NCBI GenBank assembly: GCA_029260575.1 | Contig: JAJDDB010000035.1 | Span: 310,001-374,000, forward strand | DNA from: Phycisphaerales bacterium | Lineage (GTDB): Bacteria; Planctomycetota; Phycisphaerae; Phycisphaerales; SM1A02 | Direction of reading: 5' to 3' | DNA: 64,000 nucleotides | In this document: positions 1-10,169 of the stretch, in pieces | Layout: each line of letters begins with the position of its first letter | How positions within the stretch are numbered: the first letter of the stretch is position 1 | Position numbers and translations under genes: made by a program | Notes under the pieces: model-generated | Database searches by the model: none | Seen by the model: the letters and a program-made list of their open reading frames with translations, nothing else | Told to the model about the DNA's origin: nothing

Positions 1-3000
1 TGTTGCGAATGAACTGGCGAAGCGTGAACGCGACATCAATCGCAATGGCGTGCTCAAGCGCGATGATGTGATATTCAACCGGGCTGACTGTCGGCACTTC
101 ATCCAGCCGGGTAAGTAGCGCTTCGATAACCGGGAATGACTGTTCGGTTGCGGTAATGACCAGGCTATTGCTTCGGCGGTCTGCAACGATACGGGCCTTG
201 ACTTCAACACCGTCGCTGTCCAGTTCATCAAGTTTGATGGTGATGCCGTCGGTACGACCTTCCGCATCAAGCTGCAGCGTGTCGGACAACATGCGGCGCA
301 CTTCTTCTGCACGTGCAACCTGGAGCGTGTACGTCCGAATGATTGTTTCATCGCTTGCGGGAGGAGTGTCCAGTCGATCGACGAGCGACAACACCTGTGG
401 CAATTGTTGTTTGGGGCTGTTGATTATCAGGCTGTTGGTTCGTATATCAGGTGTGACGCGCAGACCTTGACGATCTCGGGTGCCGAACTGCTCGCGCAGG
501 ATTTGTGCGATCTCATCAGCGTCGCCGTCAGCAAGCGCGATGATTTCAATCTTGCGATCGCCAGAGAGATCCGGTTGATCCAGCTGCCCCATCAATTCGC
601 GCAACAGGGCCATGTCATCATCGTTGGCGGAGACAATAAGCGCATTGCCCGCATCGCTGGGAACGATTGTGGCTGAAGAGCGCGGCGCGTTGATCGCATC
701 GGCGCGATTATCCAGAAATCGCTGCAACGTTCGCCCGAGATTCGATGCCCGACCGTACTGCAATGTCAACACCTGCATTGTCTGATCGGGCGGCGCAGTC
801 TCGTCATCAATTGTCGCAATGAGCGCTGCGATTTCTTCCTGCACCTTCTGCACACTGGAAACAATGATTGTGTTGCTGGAATCATCAATGCGAATGCGCG
901 GTTCGGATGGATCAGGCGGCTCCCACCAGCGGTTTGCTCGGCTGGGGTCAGTAAAAGCTTCGCGCAGAATGTCAGCGACGAGTTGCACATCAGCATGCTG
1001 CACGCTGTACAGCCGAACAAGGCGCTGCTCGCCGGCGGATGGCGGTGCATCGAGTACTTCAATCAGACGTTCGCCGAGTTGGAATTTGTCCCCCTCGCCG
1101 GTGACGATCAGAGCGTTCAGTCGATTGTCGCTGCGGATGGCCAGCGTTCCGCGTTGCTGCTGGGTGGAGCTGAACCGATTGCCGAAGCCAAAGAACATGA
1201 CCGGACCCTGATTCCAGGTGAGATCATTCACAAGGCCTTCAATGGTCTGGCGGATGTCTTCCGCGCGAGCGTGTTCCAGCGGATAGACGCGGAAGTCCAG
1301 CGCGCTGGCTGCTTCGGGTGAATCAAATTGCGCGACGAGTTCGCTGATCTGTTCGAAGTCGTCATCGGAAGCTGCAACGAGAATTGTCTTGCTTGCGGAA
1401 TCACCGATGATGGATACACGACGGCCGCGCTGCCTGCGGCCCTGGCCTGTGCTTGCGATTCGGGCTCGGTCGTCGTACAGCCGCTGTAAAGCGTCAGCAA
1501 CTGCGGATGCGTCCGCCAATTCCAGGGTAATAGTGCGTACATCAAACTGTTCGGTGGCGTCGCGGTCGATTTCAGCGAGCACGCGCTCGATATCAGCCAT
1601 GACTTCATCGGATGCGCGTACGAGCAGCAGGCCGGACTGATCATCGGGGACGACAAGCGTAGTCTCACGGCGGCTCTGGTCGGCGCTGAGAACGACCTTG
1701 TCGATCAGTTCAGCGACTCGGCTCGGCTGGGCTGCTTCAAGATCAATCATGCGCAGTGCGTGGGTCGCTTCGCCAAGCGTGCGGTCCAGTGATTCCAGCA
1801 GTTCATCGACTTCCGCAAGGTGCTCAGGCGCTGCGGTGACGATGAGCATATTGGTGCGCTCGTCTGCTGCGAATTCGGGTTGTTGAATCTGCCCACGACT
1901 TTGCCGCTGCATGACCGCAAAGCGCGTTCGGAAGATATTGCGCAGTGTGTTGACCAGTTCCCGCGCCCGAGCGTGCTTGAGTGGATACATCTTCAGCGTC
2001 GACTGCACATTCGGCGGAGCTTCATCGACCATCTCGATGAATCGATCAAGAAAGCTCAGTGCTGTCGGCGGCGCGGTGACGATCAGCGAGTTCGTCATGG
2101 AATCAGCGGAGACAAATACCGAACCGGGATCGAACATCGCTTCGATACGGTCATCGCCGCGCAGGAGCGTCATGTCCAGATCGCGCTGCGGTGCGTTTCG
2201 ACCCTGCTGCGGCTGCAACAGTTGATTCAGACTTTCTGCTGCGCGGTCAGCGGTGATGGTCGACAATGCATAAATCTTGACGACAACCGGTTCCGCTGCA
2301 GGTGTCCGCGACAACACTGCAATCAGGTCGGCAACCGTCTCGAAGTCGTTGTCCGAAGCGGAAATGATCAACGCATTGGCGTTTGTGTCTGGAATAATTG
2401 CGATACGTCGGCGCAGATCGCCACGACGCCCGCCCGGCGGCGTCATCTGCGACAATGTCTGCGCGATCATGCGATTCAGCCTGTTGACATCAAGTTCCGC
2501 CGGCAGCGGGATGTAGCGAATCCGTCCCGGCTGGGCTGGCATCTGTCGTTGAATCTCCGCAGCAAGTGCGGTCAGTCGCTGCACCGCTCGTTCGGAACCA
2601 ATGACGACCAGACTATTGGTCGCTTCGTCAACAGCAATCGTGATGTCGCTGGCGTCGTCGAAATCGGCAATGACCTGCTGGGTGATCTGTGGGACCAAAT
2701 CTTCTGAAGGTGCAGGCTGCGCTTCGTTGACAGCTTGAAATGCAGCGTTTTCAACCTGCGACGTTGTCGAGTCGCGCGGCGGCAGCGCGCCGAGAGCAGT
2801 CAACAGCATTGCAGTGAAGCGATTCGGTGCTGCCCATGAGATTGTCTTCGTTTCGTCCGCTGCCTCGCCGGCATCGCCATCAACATCCAAAGATGATGAC
2901 GTTGGTGAGCGGCGCTTTTCGAGTAGTTGCTCGAGCGTAATGACTTCCACGGCGGTGCTGCCGGAACGATTGAGCAGTTGCTCAAGCACTCGCGCGACCT

Positions 3001-6000
3001 CAGCTGCGTTCGCCCGAGTCGGGTCAACGGAAATCAACTGCATCTGGCGGCTTGTTGCGATGGTCGCAGCGTCGATCTGCTGCACGAGGTCGGCGATGCT
3101 CTCAAATTGTTCGTTTGTAGCGCGAACGACGAGGCTGTTGCTTGCAGCATCCACACGCACGACCGGCGGCTGAGCGGTTGTTGTGCTTTCAGCGAACATT
3201 GCTTCAATGTTGCCAGCCAACTGCTGAGCGTCAGCATTACGAATGGTGAGCACGCGGACGGAGCGAGCCGGGCCTGCAGCAATTGCTTCCGGGTCGACAT
3301 CGAGTTCACCAATGAGTTGCTCGGCAATATCAATAACGGCTGGCGGGCCGGCGACAACGACCGCATTCAGTTGTTCATCAGCGGAAACGCGCAGTGGCGC
3401 ATCGCCGGGATTCTGCTGCTGCACCTGCATCCATTGAATGCGTGCCCATGTCGGAAGCTGATCAGGCGTGAGGCGTTCGGTGTCAGCAAGAACTTGCTGC
3501 ACGAGGGGCGCAATGCGCTGGGCGCGAGCATGCTTCAGGAACACTGCGCGGACGTGTACATCATCTGCTGCGGTGGCAGCAGTGTTCACGCGTTCCAGGA
3601 ACGCGGTGATCTCAGTCAGAATCGGTTCGCCGGCTGCGACAATCAGCGTGTTGGTCTGTTCGTCAGAATCAATCTGCACCGGGTGGTTGATCTTGAGCTG
3701 CGTAGCGCGGCTGTCATATCGCTGGCGCAACATGCCTGCCAGGGATGCGGCCCTGCCGCGGCGCAGTTGCAGCACATGAAGCGGCGGCAGGTCAACAGTA
3801 CTCGGCCGATCCAATTCGCGAATGACCTGCTGAATCAAACCGTGCTGATCTGATTCCGCAATGATGAACAGGCTGTTGGTGCGCTCGATGATCTCGATCT
3901 CGGGATCGGGAACAGATCGCGCGGTGCCGGTCTGCTGCGTCCGGCTGATGAGTTCGGTCAGTGTCGCATAGATATTCGCAGCGCTGGCCTGCGTAAGTGT
4001 GTACAGCCGACCGTCGCGGTTCGGCGGAAGCAGACGAACTGCTTGCTGCATCGCCTGCTCAAAGAGCTGTACCGATTCACTGCGCCCGCTGAGCAGGATG
4101 CTCCCACTTGCAGCGTCAAAGACAGCGTCAGGCATGGGTAGTTCATCCGGCTCTGCACCGCGGGCAAGTTGCTCGAACACGAAGCGTGCCTTCTTCAGCG
4201 CGCCATCTGCATCAACTGCAGGTGCGGCAAGAACGCGAAACGAAAAGTCATCAGATGATGATTTGTCGAGTGTCTTGATCAACGCTTCGATCGTTTCGAA
4301 TTGTTCGGGCAATGCTGTAATGAGCAACATGTCCAGCATGTCAACAGCTTTGATCTGCGGCTCGACGAATCGGCGATTCGGATCGGTGTCCAGAACTTGT
4401 TTGATCAGAGTTGCAAGTTCAGTCGCCAGCGCGGTCGGCTTTGCATTGGCGATCGAGAGCTGTCGGGTTTCACGATCTATGACTTGGTTCTGCTGCACCA
4501 TCTCAAGGGACTGAGCGAATCGATCGAGTGCTGTGCTCGAACCGATCAACGTCAGTACCTGTTGATTTGGATCAAGTGTTGCAGCCACCTGCCAGTTCGG
4601 ATCGCTTGTGTCGCTCTGTTGATTATAGAGGTTTCGCGCAGCATCAAGGAGTCCGCGCGGATCGTCAGCGGTCAGTCGCAACATTCGCGCTTGCCGGTCG
4701 ATCTCCGCAGGAAGGTCAATGATGGGAACGAGTGCGCGAGCAGCTTCAACATCAATACTGCGGCCGGACAAGATGATTGACTGCCCATCGGGGCCGGCAA
4801 CGAACCGCATGGTTGCCTGTTGATGCGTGTTCAGCAAACCCTTAATGGCGTCAATTGCGGTGCGCGGCTGAATATTCCGCACCGCAACAACACTGATAAC
4901 TTGTACCCGTGCTGTGTTGGAGGCTGCAGTGTCCGACCAGCCGTCGACTTCGCGCAGCAGCGCTGCTGCTTCGCGGACTGATTCTTCATCGCCGATTACT
5001 GTCAGCTTGCCGAAATCGTTCATTGCGACGACTGCCGGGCGATCCTTTTCTTCGCGTTTCTGAAAGAGTTGATTTACGTGCTGGGCAGCTTGCTTGGGGG
5101 ACATCGATTGCAGCGTGAACGTCTGCATCGCCCGCATCTGCGGCGAAGCGGGAACATCAAGCAGTTCGATCGTCTCGGTGGCCTTGTCGATCTTGCTTTG
5201 GGAACCCTTTGCGATGATTGAATTGGTTCGATCGTCAGCGGACAGGCTCAGGCCGGGCATCGATTCTTCTTCGATCTTGACCTGCTGGCCCTGCTGATTT
5301 ATGACGTATTTCTCGACCTTTTCGCTCAGCAATGCCTTGATCGCTTCCAGCAAAGTGCTTGCGCGCGTGTGTTTGATTTTGTAAATCTCAACAACGCCTT
5401 CAATATCCTGGCGGTCGAGTTCATCGACGATACTGAGCAGCCGGCGAACCTGCCCCGCTGTTTCAGTAATGACGAGTACGTTCTGCTGCTCGACCGGCGT
5501 GACTGATCCATACTCCGCAACAAGCGGAGCGAGTTTTTCTGCAAGCCCCTTTGCGAGGATGATGTTCAGCGGTTTGACGACGGTGATGATCTGATCAGCG
5601 GTGACATCGTCAGGAAGTTCACCTACGAACGTCGGCACGTTCTCCTTCTGCATCTCCGACAGTTTCTGGAGATAGAGCATGTCATCGTCAACGCGGAGCA
5701 TGACGCCGCGCGACTGCAACACGATGTTGAGCACGCGCAGCGCTTCATCGATCGAATAGCTGTGCGGCGACACGTAATCGAGTGTGCCTTCAGGAGCATC
5801 GGTTTCCCACACGACCGGTAATGTGGTCACGCGCGAGAAATATTCGACGACCTGTTTGAAGGGTGCGCCCTTGAAGTTAAAACGCAGTTCGACTGGTTCA
5901 GCGTGCGCATCGCCAGCTGAAGCGTTGTCTGTTACCTGCGCAGCATTAGCGCACGACAACTTCAGGGTTGAGAACGGTTCGATGAAGAGTGCTGCGACAC

Positions 6001-6037
6001 ACAGAGCTGCCGCAAGCCTCACAATTCCGGGGTGCAT
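1..6037 (-). CDS. Giant GspD-like protein with more than 20 tandem secretin N domains (3' end outside window)
   Basis: The reading frame runs without a stop from an ATG at 6037 to the left edge, giving at least 2012 residues. A GGAGG lies 7 bases before the ATG. The protein starts with a signal peptide (hydrophobic LAAALCVAALF) and an N0/STN-like domain at about residues 45-125. It then has about 22-23 repeats of 65-110 residues. Each repeat begins with a strand such as 'VYPLEHARA' and closes with 'D..TNSLIVTA....F..I..LI..LD', the pattern of the secretin N1/NolW fold. Ordinary GspD or PilQ has two to four such domains before the outer-membrane barrel. No barrel is visible here, so it should lie left of position 1 if it exists. 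Its place at the end of a gspF-to-gspM operon supports a type II secretion channel. The domain family is clear. That it is the functional secretin is inference. Confidence 0.88.
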   Translation of the reverse strand, partial: MHPGIVRLAAALCVAALFIEPFSTLKLSCANAAQVTDNASAGDAHAEPVELRFNFKGAPFKQVVEYFSRVTTLPVVWETDAPEGTLDYVSPHSYSIDEALRVLNIVLQSRGVMLRVDDDMLYLQKLSEMQKENVPTFVGELPDDVTADQIITVVKPLNIILAKGLAEKLAPLVAEYGSVTPVEQQNVLVITETAGQVRRLLSIVDELDRQDIEGVVEIYKIKHTRASTLLEAIKALLSEKVEKYVINQQGQQVKIEEESMPGLSLSADDRTNSIIAKGSQSKIDKATETIELLDVPASPQMRAMQTFTLQSMSPKQAAQHVNQLFQKREEKDRPAVVAMNDFGKLTVIGDEESVREAAALLREVDGWSDTAASNTARVQVISVVAVRNIQPRTAIDAIKGLLNTHQQATMRFVAGPDGQSIILSGRSIDVEAARALVPIIDLPAEIDRQARMLRLTADDPRGLLDAARNLYNQQSDTSDPNWQVAATLDPNQQVLTLIGSSTALDRFAQSLEMVQQNQVIDRETRQLSIANAKPTALATELATLIKQVLDTDPNRRFVEPQIKAVDMLDMLLITALPEQFETIEALIKTLDKSSSDDFSFRVLAAPAVDADGALKKARFVFEQLARGAEPDELPMPDAVFDAASGSILLSGRSESVQLFEQAMQQAVRLLPPNRDGRLYTLTQASAANIYATLTELISRTQQTGTARSVPDPEIEIIERTNSLFIIAESDQHGLIQQVIRELDRPSTVDLPPLHVLQLRRGRAASLAGMLRQRYDSRATQLKINHPVQIDSDEQTNTLIVAAGEPILTEITAFLERVNTAATAADDVHVRAVFLKHARAQRIAPLVQQVLADTERLTPDQLPTWARIQWMQVQQQNPGDAPLRVSADEQLNAVVVAGPPAVIDIAEQLIGELDVDPEAIAAGPARSVRVLTIRNADAQQLAGNIEAMFAESTTTAQPPVVRVDAASNSLVVRATNEQFESIADLVQQIDAATIATSRQMQLISVDPTRANAAEVARVLEQLLNRSGSTAVEVITLEQLLEKRRSPTSSSLDVDGDAGEAADETKTISWAAPNRFTAMLLTALGALPPRDSTTSQVENAAFQAVNEAQPAPSEDLVPQITQQVIADFDDASDITIAVDEATNSLVVIGSERAVQRLTALAAEIQRQMPAQPGRIRYIPLPAELDVNRLNRMIAQTLSQMTPPGGRRGDLRRRIAIIPDTNANALIISASDNDFETVADLIAVLSRTPAAEPVVVKIYALSTITADRAAESLNQLLQPQQGRNAPQRDLDMTLLRGDDRIEAMFDPGSVFVSADSMTNSLIVTAPPTALSFLDRFIEMVDEAPPNVQSTLKMYPLKHARARELVNTLRNIFRTRFAVMQRQSRGQIQQPEFAADERTNMLIVTAAPEHLAEVDELLESLDRTLGEATHALRMIDLEAAQPSRVAELIDKVVLSADQSRRETTLVVPDDQSGLLLVRASDEVMADIERVLAEIDRDATEQFDVRTITLELADASAVADALQRLYDDRARIASTGQGRRQRGRRVSIIGDSASKTILVAASDDDFEQISELVAQFDSPEAASALDFRVYPLEHARAEDIRQTIEGLVNDLTWNQGPVMFFGFGNRFSSTQQQRGTLAIRSDNRLNALIVTGEGDKFQLGERLIEVLDAPPSAGEQRLVRLYSVQHADVQLVADILREAFTDPSRANRWWEPPDPSEPRIRIDDSSNTIIVSSVQKVQEEIAALIATIDDETAPPDQTMQVLTLQYGRASNLGRTLQRFLDNRADAINAPRSSATIVPSDAGNALIVSANDDDMALLRELMGQLDQPDLSGDRKIEIIALADGDADEIAQILREQFGTRDRQGLRVTPDIRTNSLIINSPKQQLPQVLSLVDRLDTPPASDETIIRTYTLQVARAEEVRRMLSDTLQLDAEGRTDGITIKLDELDSDGVEVKARIVADRRSNSLVITATEQSFPVIEALLTRLDEVPTVSPVEYHIIALEHAIAIDVAFTLRQFIRN

Positions 6038-6085
6038 CCTGCATCCTCCACGAGTGTGTGGACTGGCTCCGCCAAGGCACGCAGT

Positions 6086-7054
6086 TCACCGTTGCACAGG
6101 AACACGATCGTTCAGCGTGGTTCCGATACTGACGAGAAACTGCTGCTGGTTCAATTCAAATCGGGCATTTTCCCCTTCCGCGGCCAAAAGAACGGCTTTT
6201 CCGATCGAATCGCCAACCAGCAGCCGAAGGGTTTCGCCGGTCGCCTGTTGATGAAGCCACGCTTCAACGCCATCAGGACCCGCAGCAGTTCCGGTCAAAG
6301 CCCAGTTGGAATACGGAAACTCGGGCTTAGGTTTTGGCGCGGGTTCAGGGTTCTCAGCAACCTGCACGGGCGCAGCAGGCTCGGGTTTGGGCAACGCGAA
6401 AGGATTGGTGTCAACGATGCTGGCAAATCGCGCAAGTCGCTGGCTTTCATATGGTTGGACATCAAGTTCAGACGCCGGCCTATAGCCGGGCAGGATCAAT
6501 GTCGTCAGCCGAACAGAGATTCCGCAGCGGGTGCCGCCATCTTTAGCAGTCAATTTCACCTGATCGATCCGCTTCAGCCATGGCTCGGTTGCCAGTGCAT
6601 CAAGCAGCGCGACTGCCTGCTGGATTGTGCCTTCGGCATTGATCCAACCTTCGATCTCCACCAGGTCGATGAGTTCGCGCAATTCTCGCTGTACTCCACG
6701 GCGCTGAAATTTATTTCGGGCCGGCGAAAGCTTGGCTGATGCTCCAGCCGTGCTGACGCTCGCGCCGCTCAGCCCGAGTTGCTCAGCAAGGCGGTTGAGG
6801 TGGGTCCGCAATTCGTGATCAGCAGTCTCCCGATCGCTGCCCAGTGTCTGATCGGAGAAGCCCTGAAGCTGCCTGCGCATCACCATTGGGTTGATGCCCG
6901 TTCGCGCTGTAATGCGCTCAGTGAGATCATCGATGCGCTGCAGCTTCTCGGCCCGCGGAGTGAAGAATGTACTTCTGGAGATGGAAGTCACCACCCACAA
7001 ACCAATGACAGATGCCACGACGATGAGCAGGATGTTACGCATCCGTGTGTTCAT
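6086..7054 (-). CDS. PilO/GspM-like inner-membrane protein with a C-terminal GspC/PilP-like domain
   Basis: The protein has 322 residues. There is one membrane helix near the N-terminus (about residues 8-26), a coiled region, and an alpha/beta segment to about residue 200 that suits the PilO/GspM assembly-platform fold. A Pro/Lys-rich linker (about 215-240) leads to a last 75-residue segment containing 'YSNWALTGTAAG' and 'RLLVGDSIG'. That segment resembles the homology region of GspC and the beta domain of PilP, which bind the N0 domain of the secretin. The ATG overlaps the stop of the upstream PilM/N-like gene by 4 bases, so the two are translationally coupled. The fusion would place secretin-binding and platform functions in one chain. 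The PilO-like part is a moderate call and the HR-like part is read by eye. Confidence 0.72.
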   Translation of the reverse strand: MNTRMRNILLIVVASVIGLWVVTSISRSTFFTPRAEKLQRIDDLTERITARTGINPMVMRRQLQGFSDQTLGSDRETADHELRTHLNRLAEQLGLSGASVSTAGASAKLSPARNKFQRRGVQRELRELIDLVEIEGWINAEGTIQQAVALLDALATEPWLKRIDQVKLTAKDGGTRCGISVRLTTLILPGYRPASELDVQPYESQRLARFASIVDTNPFALPKPEPAAPVQVAENPEPAPKPKPEFPYSNWALTGTAAGPDGVEAWLHQQATGETLRLLVGDSIGKAVLLAAEGENARFELNQQQFLVSIGTTLNDRVPVQR

Positions 7055-8571
7055 GACGGCGGCGCACCTTCAGTTGTCGATTTGTTTTCCGAAACAGGGG
7101 CTGCTTCGGCGTCAGCAATCAGGCGATAGGTGAATCCGAATGGAAGACGTCTGCCGCCGGGCGCATCTGCACCGCTGGAACTTGTCGCGTAGATGTCCGA
7201 TTCAACCAGCGCTTCGCGCAGTTTGTCTGCAGTTGCGCGATCGACCGCCTCGCCATCCACGGTGATAGAGACAACTGCGGGTGCAGACCAGGCGCGCGCA
7301 GCGTCGGCATCACGATCAAAGCGTACACCTCGGAAATCGAGCGATCCCGAGAAACTGTCGAATACAACCTCGCCTGGCTTCGGCGCGACATTCGTCAACG
7401 CGCCCAGATGCGCAAGCCAGTCCGGTTCAACAGCGTGCCACTGTTGGAGATGCTGCACACGGTAGTTGTCGCGTACATACCGCAGAAATCCGGGTGTTGC
7501 TTCCTTGTACTTCGTTTCCAGTCTGATGATGTCGTCATCAAGAGCTTGCAGATGCATCCTGCCGAATGTCCAGAAGCTCAACAGCACGACAAGTACAGCG
7601 CCACCGGCCATGATCACACGCCGGCGGCGGTCGGCAACTCGATCCGCAGCTTTACGCGGGTTTGCAAAGTCAATTTCATCCAGGCTGAGCAGGCTTTCGA
7701 GCAATGTTCCCGCAAGCGGCCAAATGCCGGTCATGCGCGACGTGCCGGGATCGATCTGCGGATGTGTCCGAAGAACGCGCGTCGGCACGTCGAGAATCGA
7801 ACCAATCTCCCGTGCTGCTTCGTCGGTCAGTTCGCCATTGCCCAGCAGCACCGCTTCATCAATCGGCGCGGAGTCTTCAGCAATGCGGTAGCTCATCCAT
7901 GTTCGACGGGTTTCGGTGATCAGTGTGTGCACGATCTGCTGATGCGATGAACTCTGTGGAATTTCCGCAGCCCGGGTGATGCGCACCGCTCCGTCGGTAA
8001 CCAGTACGAATTCAACCGCTTCGGTGGTCACATCAAGAACAAGACCCGCAGCTGTTCCCTCTGCATCAAGCGCCTGCAGCAATGCTGCTGCGCCCATGCC
8101 CCGAAGCGTAATGCGGGCAATTTTCAGACCGGCGGCATGGGCGACTTCTCGCGTGTGCTGCAAGGCGTCTTCCGGCAGCGCAGCAGCAAGTACAGTCGTA
8201 TGTGTTTCCGTCGAATCGACCGCAATGTAATCAATGACCGCGCCCTCGCTTGAGAACGGCAGATCGCGCTGCATCGTCAGCCGAGTCATCTCCGGAAGTT
8301 CATCTTCATCGACTGTTGGCAGTGTCAATCGTTTGAGCACGACGCGTTCACGAGACAGTGCAAAGGTGACCTGTCCGCGTGGAACCCCAGCATCCGCAAG
8401 TTGCTCCGCGACCCACTGGCCGAGCGTTTCCGTGTCGGATGTGTCCAGCCAGTCCGGGTAGTCCTGGGAAAGAGTTCGCCGAACGCGCAGCAATCGTCGA
8501 TCTCGATCGGCCTCGAGCGCGCGAAGCTGGCGCCTGCCAAGATCAAGAACGAGTTCACGTCGTGCTGCCAT
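7051..8571 (-). CDS. gspL: GspL-like protein (PilM-type actin-fold domain plus PilN-type domain)
   Basis: The protein has 506 residues. The N-terminal 310 residues show the actin-like ATPase fold of PilM/GspL: 'LVLDLGRRQLRALEAD' at the start, then an acidic middle region containing 'LVLDVTTEAVEFVLV'. A Arg-rich stretch is followed by one membrane helix (about residues 320-345) and a periplasmic PilN/GspL-like domain. In type II systems GspL links the GspE ATPase to the pseudopilus platform. I chose the ATG at 8571 because GGTGGAG lies 5 bases before it and the protein then begins MAARRELVLDLG. A start at 8634 is possible but adds an unlikely 21 residues. A 110-base gap separates it from gspK, the widest gap after the one behind gspG. 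Confidence 0.85.
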   Translation of the reverse strand: MAARRELVLDLGRRQLRALEADRDRRLLRVRRTLSQDYPDWLDTSDTETLGQWVAEQLADAGVPRGQVTFALSRERVVLKRLTLPTVDEDELPEMTRLTMQRDLPFSSEGAVIDYIAVDSTETHTTVLAAALPEDALQHTREVAHAAGLKIARITLRGMGAAALLQALDAEGTAAGLVLDVTTEAVEFVLVTDGAVRITRAAEIPQSSSHQQIVHTLITETRRTWMSYRIAEDSAPIDEAVLLGNGELTDEAAREIGSILDVPTRVLRTHPQIDPGTSRMTGIWPLAGTLLESLLSLDEIDFANPRKAADRVADRRRRVIMAGGAVLVVLLSFWTFGRMHLQALDDDIIRLETKYKEATPGFLRYVRDNYRVQHLQQWHAVEPDWLAHLGALTNVAPKPGEVVFDSFSGSLDFRGVRFDRDADAARAWSAPAVVSITVDGEAVDRATADKLREALVESDIYATSSSGADAPGGRRLPFGFTYRLIADAEAAPVSENKSTTEGAPPS

Positions 8572-8681
8572 CGAAACTCCACCCGCCTGCTTGTTCAACA
8601 GGCAACCGCCCGGCCTGTTGCTGCCAGCGCGCACTTTTCGCGCCGCTTGCTCCTACATCGGCAGAAGATGCGATTCTCGCC

Positions 8682-10169
8682 TCAATCGGCGGTGTGCCAG
8701 CGGCCCAGTCGGCGGCGGGCCGGCGGCGGCTCGGCTGCATTCGTTTCGGCCGGCTGGGTCGATTTCGGCGGAGTCGGCATCAACGGGGCTGGATTCAGCG
8801 GCGATGGATCGAGCCCTGATTCGGTCACGTTCGATGATTGATCCGGCGAACTATTCGCGCTTGGCGTGTCGTCCAACTCATCATCGACTTCGCTCTGTAC
8901 ACCAATCCCACGAACTGTGGCATCAGATGCAAGCATCACCGCGCTCTGGAGCATGGTGACATCACGCAGATATGCAATGCGCGGCTGCGGCGCAGACAGA
9001 TCAATGACGAGTTCATAGATCTGCGGGTCGCCTAGCGGGCCGTCCGGCTGCTCCCGGTCAACCAGGCCTGCGGCCATGTACAGGCGATACGTCCAGCTTC
9101 GTGTGGTGATCCCGCCGGCAAGTTCGACGTATGCTTCGCGGGGCAGTATGCCCTGCACGATCGGCCAGATGATCGAAGCACGATCGTCTGCATCAAGAGA
9201 CTCGCGCATCTGCACGATCTGAGCTGCCTGCTCGGGTTCGATGCCCGGCAGGGCTGCAAGGACATCGCGCGATGCAGTGTTGATATTCACCCTGCCAAAA
9301 TGGAATGCGCCGGCTTCGGTTGTAAGAACATCAAGAATTTCAGCCCAGTCTTCGGTTTCCGTTCCAAAGGCAATCATCGTTTCGATGATCTTCGATTCCT
9401 CGTTAAAGTCGACGCGCTCGAAGAGTTGTTTGAGAATCTGCGAAGCGCCGTCGCCGAAGCGTTCATTGATGCGCTCGCCGAGTTCATCTGACCACGGCAC
9501 GTCAAGGTTGATGCGCTGCTTTTCGTTGCGCTGGATGGCCGGTTCGAAACCGAAAACAGTGATGACATCCGAGAGAGCTTCAACTGCAGAAGCATCTGCG
9601 CCCGATGGTGTGCGCATCGGTTGTTCTGATCGTGATCGCTGGGCGCGCTGCATGAGGTTGAATCGACTGGCGGGCCCGAAAACAAGCTGCGGGTCGATGC
9701 CGGGCACACTGCTGAGATCCGCAAGACTGCGATACGTTCCGTCGAAGTGCTGATCACGATGTTCGATGATCTTCTGCGCCAGCTGAGTATCTACAACATT
9801 TGTCGCAGCAAGGGTTTCCGCGTCGATCTCGTTGATATCCAGCCGTGCGGATTCCGGCTGCAGCAGTGTGCCGTCCGCGCCGATCGGCAGAATCCGCACC
9901 AAGGCGAGCGCGCCATCGGCGTCGTACAGCTCGTACTGCTCCTCAAGCTCCGGCAGCCCGCCGTCGAGAATAGTTGTCCGCTGGGCATTCAGTTCGTTCA
10001 TAAGAACCTGCGCCGCTGACCAGCTGAGTGAACGTGTTTGTGCGCGCGATGCTGCGCGATTCCGTGCTGTCGATTCTGCCTGAGCCATGTACAGCACGCC
10101 CGTGACAACCAGCAGCGCGAGCATGACGATGATGAACACCGAGAGGATGACAAAGCCGCGACGCTTCAT
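8682..10169 (-). CDS. gspK: Type II secretion minor pseudopilin GspK
   Basis: The protein has 495 residues. It begins MKRRG followed by FVILSVFIIVMLALLV, a class III prepilin signal with Gly at -1. The residue at +5 is Ser rather than Glu, which is usual for GspK, the tip subunit of the pseudopilus. The large periplasmic part contains two helix-hairpin-helix-like segments: 'LDINEIDAETLAATNVV' at about residue 108 and 'VNINTASRDVLAALPGI' at about residue 295. This is the typical GspK arrangement. The C-terminal 100 residues are Pro/Ser-rich and probably disordered, which is an extension on the family. The start overlaps the gspJ stop by 4 bases (ATGA). Confidence 0.9.
   Translation of the reverse strand: MKRRGFVILSVFIIVMLALLVVTGVLYMAQAESTARNRAASRAQTRSLSWSAAQVLMNELNAQRTTILDGGLPELEEQYELYDADGALALVRILPIGADGTLLQPESARLDINEIDAETLAATNVVDTQLAQKIIEHRDQHFDGTYRSLADLSSVPGIDPQLVFGPASRFNLMQRAQRSRSEQPMRTPSGADASAVEALSDVITVFGFEPAIQRNEKQRINLDVPWSDELGERINERFGDGASQILKQLFERVDFNEESKIIETMIAFGTETEDWAEILDVLTTEAGAFHFGRVNINTASRDVLAALPGIEPEQAAQIVQMRESLDADDRASIIWPIVQGILPREAYVELAGGITTRSWTYRLYMAAGLVDREQPDGPLGDPQIYELVIDLSAPQPRIAYLRDVTMLQSAVMLASDATVRGIGVQSEVDDELDDTPSANSSPDQSSNVTESGLDPSPLNPAPLMPTPPKSTQPAETNAAEPPPARRRLGRWHTAD

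Noticed and set aside
1-5500. Several plus-strand open frames of 60-308 codons
   Set aside because: They are all antisense to the giant repeat protein. Their repeated look comes from the repeats on the other strand.
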